This document shows, piece after piece, positions 14,765 through 24,591 of a DNA stretch of 64,000 nucleotides. Source of the DNA: Streptosporangiaceae bacterium. GTDB lineage: Bacteria > Actinomycetota > Actinomycetes > Streptosporangiales > Streptosporangiaceae. A program made the translations under genes and the position numbers. Every line of letters begins with the position of its first letter. The first letter of the stretch is position 1. The DNA is taken from positions 1 through 64,000 of the forward strand of contig JAFARZ010000287.1 in assembly GCA_019245115.1 (NCBI GenBank), in the 5' to 3' direction. The notes below the pieces were generated by a model. That model ran no database searches. It had not been told where the DNA came from and saw only the letters and a program-made list of their open reading frames with translations.

Positions 14765-16135
14765 TCACCTGGAGCGTGAGGTCGCGCACGGCAGGGAGCC
14801 GGCTACCCGCTGGTCGATCGCGCGGGCCGCGCTGATCAGCGCGAGGCACGGATCCATGCCCGGATGAACCAGGGCCATATGCACATAGCGGTGGATCAGG
14901 TCGCTGATGTGACTGTAGTCCGTGCTGGCCGAAGGGCGGCTCACCAGCCTCGTGTGCGCCGCGGCTTGCAGCACGGGGCTCACCTGGATCACCGCTGGGT
15001 CATCGCGGACGCGCGCGTTGGCGGGGATGATCCCGTACTGGGTGGCGAGGATCCGCTGTGCCTGCGGCCCGGTCATCCAGCTGACGAAGGTGAGTGCCGC
15101 CCGCAGGTTGCGCGTGTGCGGGTTGATGAAAAGGTCCCAGCCGCCGATGGCGGACCAGCCAGGAGCGGCCTGCCCGGCGAAGGCCGGCATGGGCAGCACC
15201 CCCACATCGTCTGCCGCGATGTGAGCGTCAGGACTGGTGGCGGTCTCATACGCCACACTCCAGCCGCGCTGGAACGCAGCCTGCCCGGTATCGAAGTAGT
15301 TGTTGGTATTCGGCTCCTCGAACGAGGTCACCTGGGGCGGGGTGACACCGCTGCCGATCAGCCTCCGCATCAGCAGGAGTGCCTTGAGCGCCTGTGGTGA
15401 GTCCAGTTCGGCAGCGGTCTGCTCGGCCGTGGCAGGCTGGGTGCCGAGCCCTCCGTAGGCGTCGGCCAGCATCTCGGTCCAGACGGCGGTCAGGCCCTCG
15501 AAATCGTCGCCCTGCCATGCGAACTGATAGACCATATGCCGCGCTTTCAGCACGGCGGCGTCATGTTCCAGTTGCTCCCACGTGACGGGCGGCCGCAGTC
15601 TCGCTCGGGCCAGCAGGTCCTTGCGGTAGTAGAGAAAGCCTTCATCGACGAAGAACGGCACGGCGTAGATGTGGCCGTTGTATTTCGCGGCTGTGACCAG
15701 CGGATACTGTCCGGGCTGCCCGGCGGTGCCGAAGCGTGACCAGAACGAAGCGGGCAGGTAGCGGTCGAGCGGGAGCGCATATCCGTCGTGGCCGAACTGA
15801 TACGGCCATATCGTGTCACCCAGGTAGACGTCCCCTGTTGTGACCGAGCCTCCCGACAGGTCACCGGTCAGTGCCGCCCGGGCAGAGTCGGTGCTGTCGG
15901 GCAGCGTGCTCAGCTCGACCCTGATGGACGGGTACGCCCGCTCGAACGCGTCGATCAGCGGCTGCCGGGGGCTGTTGGACGTCTCCGTGATCGTGTTGGC
16001 CAGCCACACGATGGTGCCAGAGTCAGGGACGGCCCCCGGACCTGACCGGACCCCTTGACAGCCCGTTAAGGTAACGCCGACCACCAGCGCAAGTGTCGGC
16101 GGCCAGATGATGCGAACGGTTAGCGACCACCGCAT
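14765..16135 (-). CDS. orphan extracellular solute-binding lipoprotein, partner of the STAND protein
   Basis: 456 residues from ATG 16135 (MRWSLTVRIIW). Residues 1-30 form a signal peptide ending in the lipobox LTGC, so the protein should be lipid-anchored outside the membrane. The mature part resembles sugar-binding proteins of ABC importers (family 1): ITETSNSPRQPLIDAFERAYP, VYLGDTIWPYQFG, YAVPFFVDEGFLYYRKDLL and the late GGWDLFINP with WMTGPQAQRILATQYGIIP. No importer permease or matching ATPase lies nearby; the divergent ABC genes are export type. The 3-base gap to the STAND gene implies a sensor role feeding the STAND protein rather than uptake. That role is inference from gene order. 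Confidence 0.88.
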   Translation of the reverse strand: MRWSLTVRIIWPPTLALVVGVTLTGCQGVRSGPGAVPDSGTIVWLANTITETSNSPRQPLIDAFERAYPSIRVELSTLPDSTDSARAALTGDLSGGSVTTGDVYLGDTIWPYQFGHDGYALPLDRYLPASFWSRFGTAGQPGQYPLVTAAKYNGHIYAVPFFVDEGFLYYRKDLLARARLRPPVTWEQLEHDAAVLKARHMVYQFAWQGDDFEGLTAVWTEMLADAYGGLGTQPATAEQTAAELDSPQALKALLLMRRLIGSGVTPPQVTSFEEPNTNNYFDTGQAAFQRGWSVAYETATSPDAHIAADDVGVLPMPAFAGQAAPGWSAIGGWDLFINPHTRNLRAALTFVSWMTGPQAQRILATQYGIIPANARVRDDPAVIQVSPVLQAAAHTRLVSRPSASTDYSHISDLIHRYVHMALVHPGMDPCLALISAARAIDQRVAGSLPCATSRSR

Positions 16136-16274
16136 GACGCCGAGTATAGCTGGTCGACCGAACGGTGGATGGCCGTGCCGATGACCGGCCGGCTCGCGGG
16201 CTCGTCTGACGCGCCCGCGGGTTGTGGCCGAGCAGGCGATCCGGCGGCGGGGGAGTTCCGGCGATGCTCTGACT

Positions 16275-17207
16275 ATGGCAATCATCGAAGTCACCGAGCT
16301 CACCAAGCGGTACGGCGGACACGCGGTCGTGGACCGAATCTCGTTCGAAGTCGAGCAGGGCGAGATCTTCGGTGTGCTCGGGCCGAACGGCGCGGGCAAG
16401 ACCACCGCGGTGGAATGCGTCGAAGGGCTGCGGCGGTGCTCTGCGAGACAGGGGGACGGGGGACAGGTCCGCGTGCTCGGACTGAACCCGTGGACCCAGG
16501 GTCACCGGCTCCATCAGCGGATCGGGGTGCAGTTGCAGGACACCCAGCTCCCGGATCGGCTGCGGGTCGGCGAGGCGGTGGACATGTACGCCTCGTTCTA
16601 CCCGCACCCGGCGGACTGGCGGGAGGTGCTCGACCGGTGGGGGCTGGCCAGCAAGGTCAACGTGCCGTTCGCCAAGCTGTCAGGCGGGCAGAAGCAGCGG
16701 CTGTTCATCGCGCTGGCGCTGGTCGGGAATCCCGAGGTGGTATTCCTCGACGAGCTGACCGCGGGCCTGGACCCGGGCGCCCGCCGGGCGACCTGGGATC
16801 TCATCAAGCAAGTGCGGGCCGGCGGTGTCACCGTCGTGCTGGTCAGCCACTTCATGGACGAGGTGGAGGAACTGTGCGACCGTGTCGCGATCCTTGAACA
16901 GGGGCGGATCGCGGCGCTGGACACTCCGGCCGGGCTGGTGGACCGGGTGGGCGGTGAATACCGGATGCGGTTCCGGCCGACGGCGCCGCTGGACGAGCTC
17001 GACCTGCGGACGCTAACCGGCGTCACCGGCGTCACCCGCAAGGGCCCGCAGGTGATCGTCACTGGTACCGGGGACTTCGCCAGCGCGGTGACCACCGAGC
17101 TGGCCCGCCGTCAGATCGTGGTCGCCGACCTGCGGATCGAGGGACGCAGCCTGGACAACGCATACGTGACCCTGACCGGGCGCGGAATGGAGGTTTGCGG
17201 AAGATGA
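16275..17207 (+). CDS. ABC transporter ATP-binding protein (ABC-2 export type)
   Basis: 310 residues from ATG 16275; an upstream in-frame start at 16224 adds a poor N-terminus. Walker A is GPNGAGKTT, the signature is LSGGQKQRLFIALAL, Walker B is EVVFLDELTAGLD and the switch histidine is VSHFMDE. Walker B is followed by ELT rather than the usual EPT, as in a DrrA-like subgroup. The C-terminal 80 residues (from RFRPTAPLDELDL) are the accessory domain of such exporters. It pairs with the overlapping permease and is followed by a kinase/regulator pair, which suggests an exporter induced by what the kinase senses. Confidence 0.93.
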   Translation: MAIIEVTELTKRYGGHAVVDRISFEVEQGEIFGVLGPNGAGKTTAVECVEGLRRCSARQGDGGQVRVLGLNPWTQGHRLHQRIGVQLQDTQLPDRLRVGEAVDMYASFYPHPADWREVLDRWGLASKVNVPFAKLSGGQKQRLFIALALVGNPEVVFLDELTAGLDPGARRATWDLIKQVRAGGVTVVLVSHFMDEVEELCDRVAILEQGRIAALDTPAGLVDRVGGEYRMRFRPTAPLDELDLRTLTGVTGVTRKGPQVIVTGTGDFASAVTTELARRQIVVADLRIEGRSLDNAYVTLTGRGMEVCGR

Positions 17208-17950
17208 ACGGATTCGCCAAGCTCACGCTGGTCGAGACCAGGCTGTTCCTGCGCGAGAAGGTCGCGCTGCTGGGGGTGTTCGCGGTCCCGATCGGCCTGG
17301 TCGTGGGGTTCGGGCTGATCCCCGGGTTCGGTAAGGCGCAGAAGAGCTTGTCCGGTCAGATCGGCACCGAGTTCATCGGTGCGCTGGGAATCTCGATAGT
17401 CCTGATCAGCCTCGGCCTGCAAGGCATCCCGATGGTGGTGGCCCAGTACCGTGAGCGCGGCATCCTGCGGCGCCTCGGAGTCACCCCGGTAAGGCCGCTG
17501 ACCCTGCTGGTGGCGAAGCTCGCGGTGTACGCCGCGGCCGCGGCGGTGTCGGCGGCCATCATCATCTCGGTGGCACGGCTCGCCTATCACGTGCCCGTGC
17601 CGGTTAAGGCGGCCTGGTTCGTCGCCTCGTTCGTGCTCGGCATGACCGCGCTGTTCTCGCTCGGCATGCTGGTGTCGGCGGTGATGCCGACCGCCAGGAG
17701 CGCGATGGGGGTGGCCATGGCGCTGTTCTTCCCGAACATGTTCCTGGCCGGGATCTACTTCCCGACCGAGAACATGTCTCCCGGTATGCGCCAGGCCGGT
17801 AACTTCACCCCGCTCGGATCGGCCTTCCACGCGATCCGCGACAGCTGGATGGGAATAGATCCGCGCCTTGAATACCTGGGGATAATGGCAGCGTGGACGC
17901 TGGCGGCGACGATACTGGCGGCGCGGTTCTTCAGGTGGGACAGGGCCTAG
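17204..17950 (+). CDS. ABC-2 type transporter permease
   Basis: 248 residues from ATG 17204, which overlaps the ATPase stop (ATGA) and has GGAGG at 17189-17193, ten bases upstream. Six hydrophobic segments are visible, among them VALLGVFAVPIGLVVGFGL, GALGISIVLISLGLQG and LFFPNMFLAGIYFP; the cytoplasmic loop YRERGILRRLGVTPV is the conserved ABC-2 coupling region. It forms the membrane channel for the upstream ATPase. It is about 30 residues from the next gene's start and in the same operon. Confidence 0.93.
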   Translation: MNGFAKLTLVETRLFLREKVALLGVFAVPIGLVVGFGLIPGFGKAQKSLSGQIGTEFIGALGISIVLISLGLQGIPMVVAQYRERGILRRLGVTPVRPLTLLVAKLAVYAAAAAVSAAIIISVARLAYHVPVPVKAAWFVASFVLGMTALFSLGMLVSAVMPTARSAMGVAMALFFPNMFLAGIYFPTENMSPGMRQAGNFTPLGSAFHAIRDSWMGIDPRLEYLGIMAAWTLAATILAARFFRWDRA

Positions 17951-17979
17951 GAACAGGCACGGGAAAGGAACCGGCGGCG

Positions 17980-19260
17980 ATGGCGGGCACTCCGCGCTCC
18001 GGCTACCGGGAGCTGGACCGGCGCTTCGCGGTACTGGACGGGCGATTCCGGGAGTTGCGTACGGTGCCCTACCTGATGCTGGGCATCTCCCTCCTGCTGT
18101 ATGCCCTGTCGCAACGCCCAGCGGCCGGCGCGTTCGAGACAACCGCCGGCATCGCCGGGCTGGCCGCGGCGTGGAACGCCTGGATGCTCACCCAGCATCC
18201 CGATCCGGTGCGGCGGCCGTGGACGGCCCGGGTCTACATCGCCGGCCTGATCGCGTTCGCCGTGATACTCGCCCTGCGGAGTCCGTGGTTCGGGTTCTTC
18301 ACCTACATGTGCTTCCCGGGCGCGGCCAGGTACCTGGCGGGAGCGTGGCGGTGGGCGGGGCTGGTGGCGGCGTCGGTAGCCTTCAGCATCTCGCAGGTCG
18401 GAGGGTTCTACCCGTTCACCATCAGCCGGGCCGGCTACCTGGCGCTCACGGTGTGCCTGGACGTGGCGATCACCGGGACGCTGTCGGTGCGGATGGAGCA
18501 GAAGCTGTCGCGGGCGAGGATGAGCGCCGAGCTGACCGAGGCGAACCGGCGCCGGGAAGAGATACTCGCCGAGAACGCGGGCCTCCAGGCGCAGTTGCTC
18601 ACCCAGGCCCGCGAGGCGGGAGTGCTCGAGGAGCGGCAGCGGATGGCACGGGAGATCCATGACACGCTCGCCCAGGGGCTGACCGGGATCATCACCCAGC
18701 TCGAGGCGGCGCAGCGGACCGGCCAGGAGGGCGAACGCGAACGGCGGATCGGCAACGCCAAGCAACTGGCCAGGGACAGCCTCGCCGAGGCCCGCCGCAG
18801 CGTCCAGGCGCTGAGACCCCAGGCCCTGGAGGGAGCACGATTGCCGGACGCGCTGACCGCCGAAACCGCCCGCTGGTCCGCGACCACCGGGATCAAAGCC
18901 GAGGTCACCACGACCGGCGACGCCAGGCCATTGCATCCCGAGGTCGAGGTGACGCTGCTGCGGGTGGCCCAGGAGGCACTGGCCAACGTGGCCAAGCACG
19001 CCGGTGCCTCGCATGCCGGGGTGACCCTGTCATACATGGAGGACGTGGTGACCCTGGACGTACGAGACGACGGCTCCGGCTTCCGGCAGAACGGAACCCC
19101 CTTGCCAGGCGGAGGTTTCGGGCTGACCACGATGCGGCAGCGCGTAACGCGGCTGGCCGGGCATCTGGAGATCGAGTCCGAACCCGGCGGCGGTACGGCG
19201 ATTTCGGCCAGCGTGCCGCTGGGGGCCGAAGACACTGCTCCGCTGCAGGGCAGCCAGTGA
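17980..19260 (+). CDS. sensor histidine kinase (NarL/DesK-type, HisKA_3)
   Basis: 426 residues from ATG 17980, with AAAGGAA 10 bases upstream. The N-terminal half has about five membrane helices (from LMLGISLLLYALS to the segment near VCLDVAITGTLSV), then a coiled coil, the dimerisation/phosphoacceptor motif RQRMAREIHDTLAQGLTGII (His near residue 226), and a HATPase domain with LLRVAQEALANVAKHAGASH (N box) and VRDDGSGF (G1 box) plus GFGLTTMRQR. No large external sensor domain is present, so it probably senses a membrane event or the exporter itself. Its stop overlaps the response regulator start (GTGA). Confidence 0.94.
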   Translation: MAGTPRSGYRELDRRFAVLDGRFRELRTVPYLMLGISLLLYALSQRPAAGAFETTAGIAGLAAAWNAWMLTQHPDPVRRPWTARVYIAGLIAFAVILALRSPWFGFFTYMCFPGAARYLAGAWRWAGLVAASVAFSISQVGGFYPFTISRAGYLALTVCLDVAITGTLSVRMEQKLSRARMSAELTEANRRREEILAENAGLQAQLLTQAREAGVLEERQRMAREIHDTLAQGLTGIITQLEAAQRTGQEGERERRIGNAKQLARDSLAEARRSVQALRPQALEGARLPDALTAETARWSATTGIKAEVTTTGDARPLHPEVEVTLLRVAQEALANVAKHAGASHAGVTLSYMEDVVTLDVRDDGSGFRQNGTPLPGGGFGLTTMRQRVTRLAGHLEIESEPGGGTAISASVPLGAEDTAPLQGSQ

Positions 19261-19883
19261 TCCGCATAATGATCGCCGACGACCATCCGGTGGTGCGCGA
19301 CGGCCTGCGTGGCATCTTCGAGGCGGACGAGGAATTCGAGGTGGTCGGCGACGCCGCCAACGGCCGGGAGGCCGTGGACCGCGCCGCCGTGCTCCAGCCC
19401 GACGTCGTGCTGATGGATCTGCGGATGCCGGAGATGGACGGAGTGACGGCGATCCGCCGGCTGGCCGAACGCGGGATCAGGGCGCGGGTCCTCGTGCTCA
19501 CCACGTTCGACACCGACACCGACGTGGTGCCTGCCATCGAGGCTGGGGCGACCGGTTACCTGCTCAAGGACTCGGCGCCCGAGGAACTGCTCCGCGGCGC
19601 GCGGGCCGCGGCGCGCGGCGAGGCCGTCCTGTCGCCATCCGTGGCCACCCGGCTGATCGGCCAGGTCCGGGCCCCGGCCCAGGAACCGCTCAGCCAGCGT
19701 GAGCTGGACGTGCTCGGCCTGATCGCGCGGGGCGCGTCCAACCGTGAAGCGGCCGGCCGTCTGTTTATCAGCGAAGCCACGGTCAAGACCCACGTCCTGC
19801 ATATCTTCGCCAAGCTCGGCGTCAACGACCGCGCCGCCGCGGTAGCGGCCGGCTTCGAGCGCGGCCTGCTGCCGCGGCCATAG
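19257..19883 (+). CDS. response regulator, NarL/LuxR type
   Basis: 208 residues from GTG 19257. The receiver domain has the acidic pair ADD at residues 7-9, the phosphoacceptor D54 in LMDLRMPEMDG, a switch Thr in VLVLTTFD and the lysine in GYLLKDSAPEE. The C-terminal LuxR helix-turn-helix reads LSQRELDVLGLIARGASNREAAGRLFISEATVKTH (given here as the family landmarks SQRELDVL, NREAAGRLF and ATVKTH). It should activate the upstream ABC exporter operon when phosphorylated by the kinase. An antisense reading frame of the neighbouring RibD-like gene overlaps its last third. Confidence 0.94.
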   Translation: MIRIMIADDHPVVRDGLRGIFEADEEFEVVGDAANGREAVDRAAVLQPDVVLMDLRMPEMDGVTAIRRLAERGIRARVLVLTTFDTDTDVVPAIEAGATGYLLKDSAPEELLRGARAAARGEAVLSPSVATRLIGQVRAPAQEPLSQRELDVLGLIARGASNREAAGRLFISEATVKTHVLHIFAKLGVNDRAAAVAAGFERGLLPRP

Positions 19884-20713
19884 GCCTGCCGCGGCTGCGG
19901 ACTTATGATAACAGCAAGAAGCGTGGTCGCAGTCGCAGCACAACGCTGATAACAGCAAGAGGCGCGAGCGCTCAGCGGAAGCACCGACGTCGTTCCGGAT
20001 AATCGGGCTTTATAGCGGCACAGCAGGAAGCCCGCGTCTTCCAGGGTGTGGACCAGGGTGAGGGGCAGCGCTTCGGGCATCGGCGCTCCGGCCAGTATGC
20101 GGGGGGCACCGGGGCCGGCCAGCAGCGGGGCGATGGTCAGGCACAGCTCGCCGAGCAGGCCGGCGTCGACCAGCTGGGACAGCAGGCCCGGGCCGCCTTC
20201 GGTCAGGATGTGCTGGTGGCCCCGGTCGTACAGCGCCGCGACCACCGCCTTCGGGTCGACGGCCACCTCCCCGGCGATGACCACGTCGGCGTGCCTGCCC
20301 ACCGCGGCCCGCACATCCTCGGGGGCCCGCGAGGTGGTGATGACGATCGTGCGGGCCATCGGGGGAGCATCGACGATCAGCGGACTCGTCGGGTCCAGGT
20401 CCAGGCGGGCGGTGACGACCGCTACTGGCGGTGTCGCTGACCTGCCTTCGCGCAGGTGCCGCCACGATTCGCTGGGGCGGGCCGGGCCGTAGTGCTCGAC
20501 GCGCGCGGTGTTCGCGCCCACCAGGATCACGTCGGCGAGCGCCCGGTTCAGCATGAACACGCGCCGATCGGCGGCGCAGGACAGGCCGGCCGAGGCCCCG
20601 GCCAGCGTCGCCGCGCCATCCGCGCTGGCCACCATGTTCGCGCGCACCACGCGGCCATCGGGAAACGCGTACAAACCGGCCAGCTCGGCGTCGCTCAGCT
20701 CGCTGTATCTCAC
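19556..20713 (-). CDS. RibD C-terminal-like (dihydrofolate reductase fold) pyrimidine reductase, with a probably spurious C-terminal extension
   Basis: From GTG 20713 the first 235 residues are a complete RibD_C domain: ANMVASADGAATLAGASAGL, RALADVILVGANTARVE, VVIAGEVAVDPKAVVAAL, and the NADPH-site HILTEGGPGLLSQL. Such stand-alone reductases act on flavin-pathway or related pyrimidines. The domain should end near LEDAGFLLCRYK (about 19996), but no stop codon follows. The frame continues 145 codons through the two copies of the dispersed repeat and antisense into the response-regulator gene, ending at 19556. The extension has no protein-like pattern. I infer that the original stop was lost when repeat DNA arrived or by a small frameshift (a TAA is available one frame away). 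glgX ends five bases upstream. Confidence 0.8.
   Translation of the reverse strand: MRYSELSDAELAGLYAFPDGRVVRANMVASADGAATLAGASAGLSCAADRRVFMLNRALADVILVGANTARVEHYGPARPSESWRHLREGRSATPPVAVVTARLDLDPTSPLIVDAPPMARTIVITTSRAPEDVRAAVGRHADVVIAGEVAVDPKAVVAALYDRGHQHILTEGGPGLLSQLVDAGLLGELCLTIAPLLAGPGAPRILAGAPMPEALPLTLVHTLEDAGFLLCRYKARLSGTTSVLPLSARASCCYQRCAATATTLLAVIISPQPRQAYGRGSRPRSKPAATAAARSLTPSLAKICRTWVLTVASLINRRPAASRLDAPRAIRPSTSSSRWLSGSWAGARTWPISRVATDGDRTASPRAAARAPRSSSSGAESLSR
19907..19964. repeat. dispersed 17-bp repeat, two copies 41 bp apart
   Basis: GATAACAGCAAGAAGCG at 19907-19923 and GATAACAGCAAGAGGCG at 19948-19964. The same word occurs at 49680, 49720 and 49950. Here it lies in the short gap between the response regulator and the natural end of the RibD-like domain. 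Confidence 0.85.
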
Positions 20714-20718
20714 GCTCG

Positions 20719-22878
<2,160 letters not shown>

Positions 22879-22914
22879 GGCCGGCCGGCGCTGGGGCGTC
22901 GCACCACCAGTCCG

Positions 22915-23727
22915 TTACGCGGCCCTCCGGCGGCGGGCGCTGGCCACGGCCTGGCGCTCCAGCACGATGTCCGCCAGCTCGGGCGCCGCGCCGAGCGCGC
23001 CGGACACGGCGGCCGCTCCCGCAGTCAGCGAGTCGTGGCGGATGCGGTCCGCGAAAAGGCCCGGAGCCAGCAGGTACGTGGCGACTACCACCCGGCGGAC
23101 TGCCCAGCGGGATGCCCTGGGGGTTCCGCTTCGCAGCAGCGTCGCCACCGCCTCGGCGGGGGTTGGGGCGGCGGCGGAGGCGAACGCGGGGAGGACGGTG
23201 TGCCAGCCGCCGTCCGCATGCCACTGGGCAGCCAGCCGGGCCACCGTGGCGTTCGCGTCCGGGTCCGAGGATCCCGCCGCGGCCAGCACGACCGCGGTGC
23301 CCGCGCGATCCGCCATCGCCGCGGTCCCGCCTTCTGCTTCGGCGAGGCGGCGCTCGAGCGCGCGCGGCAGCAGGGGATGCGGCCCGAGCGTGGCGCCGTA
23401 GGTCACGTCCAGCGCGGACCGCGCCAGGATCCGCGGGATGTCGGTCTTGCTGTGGTACGCCGCGGTCAGCAGGAGGGGCAGCACGCAGACCCGCTGGTCG
23501 TCGCCGATCGTGCCGAGCACCTGCGGCAGCGAAGGGACGCTATGCCCGAGGTAAGCGGTCCGCACGTCCAGCCCGGGCCCGGCGTCCGCGGCGTGCGCGC
23601 CGGCTCCGGCGCGTGACCGGACCAGCGACATCAGCGCCTCGATGGTCGCGGCCGCGCGCGGGTCCTCGCTGCCGTGCGCCACCGCGACCAGAACCTCCCC
23701 GGCGGGGGACGGCGCCTCCTCAGGCAT
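22915..23727 (-). CDS. sirohydrochlorin chelatase, CbiX/SirB type
   Basis: 270 residues in two repeated halves, each with a metal-binding His: VLVAVAHGSEDPRA near the start, LLTAAYHSKTDIPRIL in the first half, and VVLAAAGSSDPDANATV opening the degenerate second half. Such chelatases insert Fe or Co into sirohydrochlorin; beside sulfite reductase the likely product is siroheme, the prosthetic group of that enzyme. Its ATG overlaps the last eight bases of cysH, so it is the last gene of the sulfur operon. Confidence 0.9.
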   Translation of the reverse strand: MPEEAPSPAGEVLVAVAHGSEDPRAAATIEALMSLVRSRAGAGAHAADAGPGLDVRTAYLGHSVPSLPQVLGTIGDDQRVCVLPLLLTAAYHSKTDIPRILARSALDVTYGATLGPHPLLPRALERRLAEAEGGTAAMADRAGTAVVLAAAGSSDPDANATVARLAAQWHADGGWHTVLPAFASAAAPTPAEAVATLLRSGTPRASRWAVRRVVVATYLLAPGLFADRIRHDSLTAGAAAVSGALGAAPELADIVLERQAVASARRRRAA

Positions 23728-24448
23728 GAATGCCGCATTCGGTCTTGCCGGTCCCGGCCCAGCGCCCGCTGCGCGGGTCCGCGCCCGGCTCGACCCGCAG
23801 GGTGCAGGTGGCGCATCCGATGGACGGGTATCCGTCGTAGACCAGCGGGTTCACCAGCACGCTGTTCTCAGCGATGAAGTCATCGACCTCCTTGGAGGTC
23901 CAGCCGGCGATCGGGTTGACCTTGACCATTTCCCGCCGGTCGTCCCACTCCACGACGCGGGACTCCCGCCGCGAATTGGTCTCGTCCCGGCGCACCCCGG
24001 TGATCCACGCGTCATAGTTCTTCAGCGCCCGTTCGAGCGGTTCCACCTTACGCAGGTAGCAGCACAGGTCGGGGTTGCGTCCATACAGCCGGGGCCCGAG
24101 TTCGGCGTCCTGTTCGGCTACGGTGCGTGATGGCGTGATGTTCAGCATCCGCACCGGGTACACCACGTCGACCGCGTCCCTGGTTCCGATGGTCTCCGCG
24201 AAGTGGTAGCCGGTGTCGAGGAACACCACGTCAATGCCGGGCTTGATCGCCGAGGCCAGGTGGATGATCACGGCGTCGGTCATCGACGAGGTCACGCATA
24301 TCCGGTCACCGAACGTGTCCGTCGCCCAGCGGATGACCTCTTCGGCTGGCGCGTCCGCCAGATCGGCCGCTGCCCGCTCGACGAGGGTTCGCATCTGCTC
24401 GGCATCCTCCGTGCGCGGTTGGGCACCCAGGTCCAGGGCGACGGTCAC
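23720..24448 (-). CDS. cysH: [4Fe-4S] adenylylsulfate (APS) reductase
   Basis: 242 residues from GTG 24448, chosen because AGGAG lies seven bases upstream and it overlaps the previous stop (GTGA). It reduces adenylylsulfate to sulfite with thioredoxin. The sulfate-binding region is CVTSSMTDAVIIHL with GIDVVFLDTGYHFAET. The cysteine pair in PDLCCYLRKVEPL (near 128) and GCATC (near 211) are the four iron-sulfur ligands that separate APS reductases from PAPS reductases; the C-terminal ECGIH carries the catalytic cysteine. It sits between the zinc-ribbon peptide and the chelatase. Confidence 0.95.
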   Translation of the reverse strand: MTVALDLGAQPRTEDAEQMRTLVERAAADLADAPAEEVIRWATDTFGDRICVTSSMTDAVIIHLASAIKPGIDVVFLDTGYHFAETIGTRDAVDVVYPVRMLNITPSRTVAEQDAELGPRLYGRNPDLCCYLRKVEPLERALKNYDAWITGVRRDETNSRRESRVVEWDDRREMVKVNPIAGWTSKEVDDFIAENSVLVNPLVYDGYPSIGCATCTLRVEPGADPRSGRWAGTGKTECGIHA

Positions 24449-24591
24449 AGCGTTACTCCTATTCCGGCAAAGCGTAGCTGGAAACTCCTGGTACAGCTGC
24501 GGCAATGCCATTCGCCATCCTTGGAGCCGGCCGGCTCAAGGTCTTCCTCGCCGCAGTAAGGGCAGTAGAACGGCACAGCCCGCGAGCTCAT
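24445..24591 (-). CDS. 48-residue zinc-ribbon protein between sulfite reductase and cysH
   Basis: Begins MSSRAVPFYCPYCGEEDLEP at ATG 24591, overlapping the sulfite reductase stop (ATGA), and ends GIGVTL at TGA 24445-24447, overlapping cysH's GTG. Four cysteines, CPYC and later CRSC, form a zinc ribbon. The end of the upstream gene provides a good ribosome binding site (AAGGAG). The double overlap shows it is translated as part of the operon. Similar short zinc-ribbon peptides accompany sulfite reductase in other actinobacteria, from memory; their function is not established. An accessory or redox/metal-handling role for the reductases is a guess. Confidence 0.82.
   Translation of the reverse strand: MSSRAVPFYCPYCGEEDLEPAGSKDGEWHCRSCTRSFQLRFAGIGVTL

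Noticed and set aside
14765..17950. Solute-binding lipoprotein as a subunit of the neighbouring ABC transporter
   Set aside because: The ABC genes are divergent and of the ABC-2 export type, which does not use a binding protein; the lipoprotein is instead fused in operon with the STAND gene.
19907..19964. CRISPR-like spacing of the GATAAC repeats (also 49680-49736)
   Set aside because: Repeats are only 17 bp, never more than two in a row, not palindromic over their length, and no cas gene is present.
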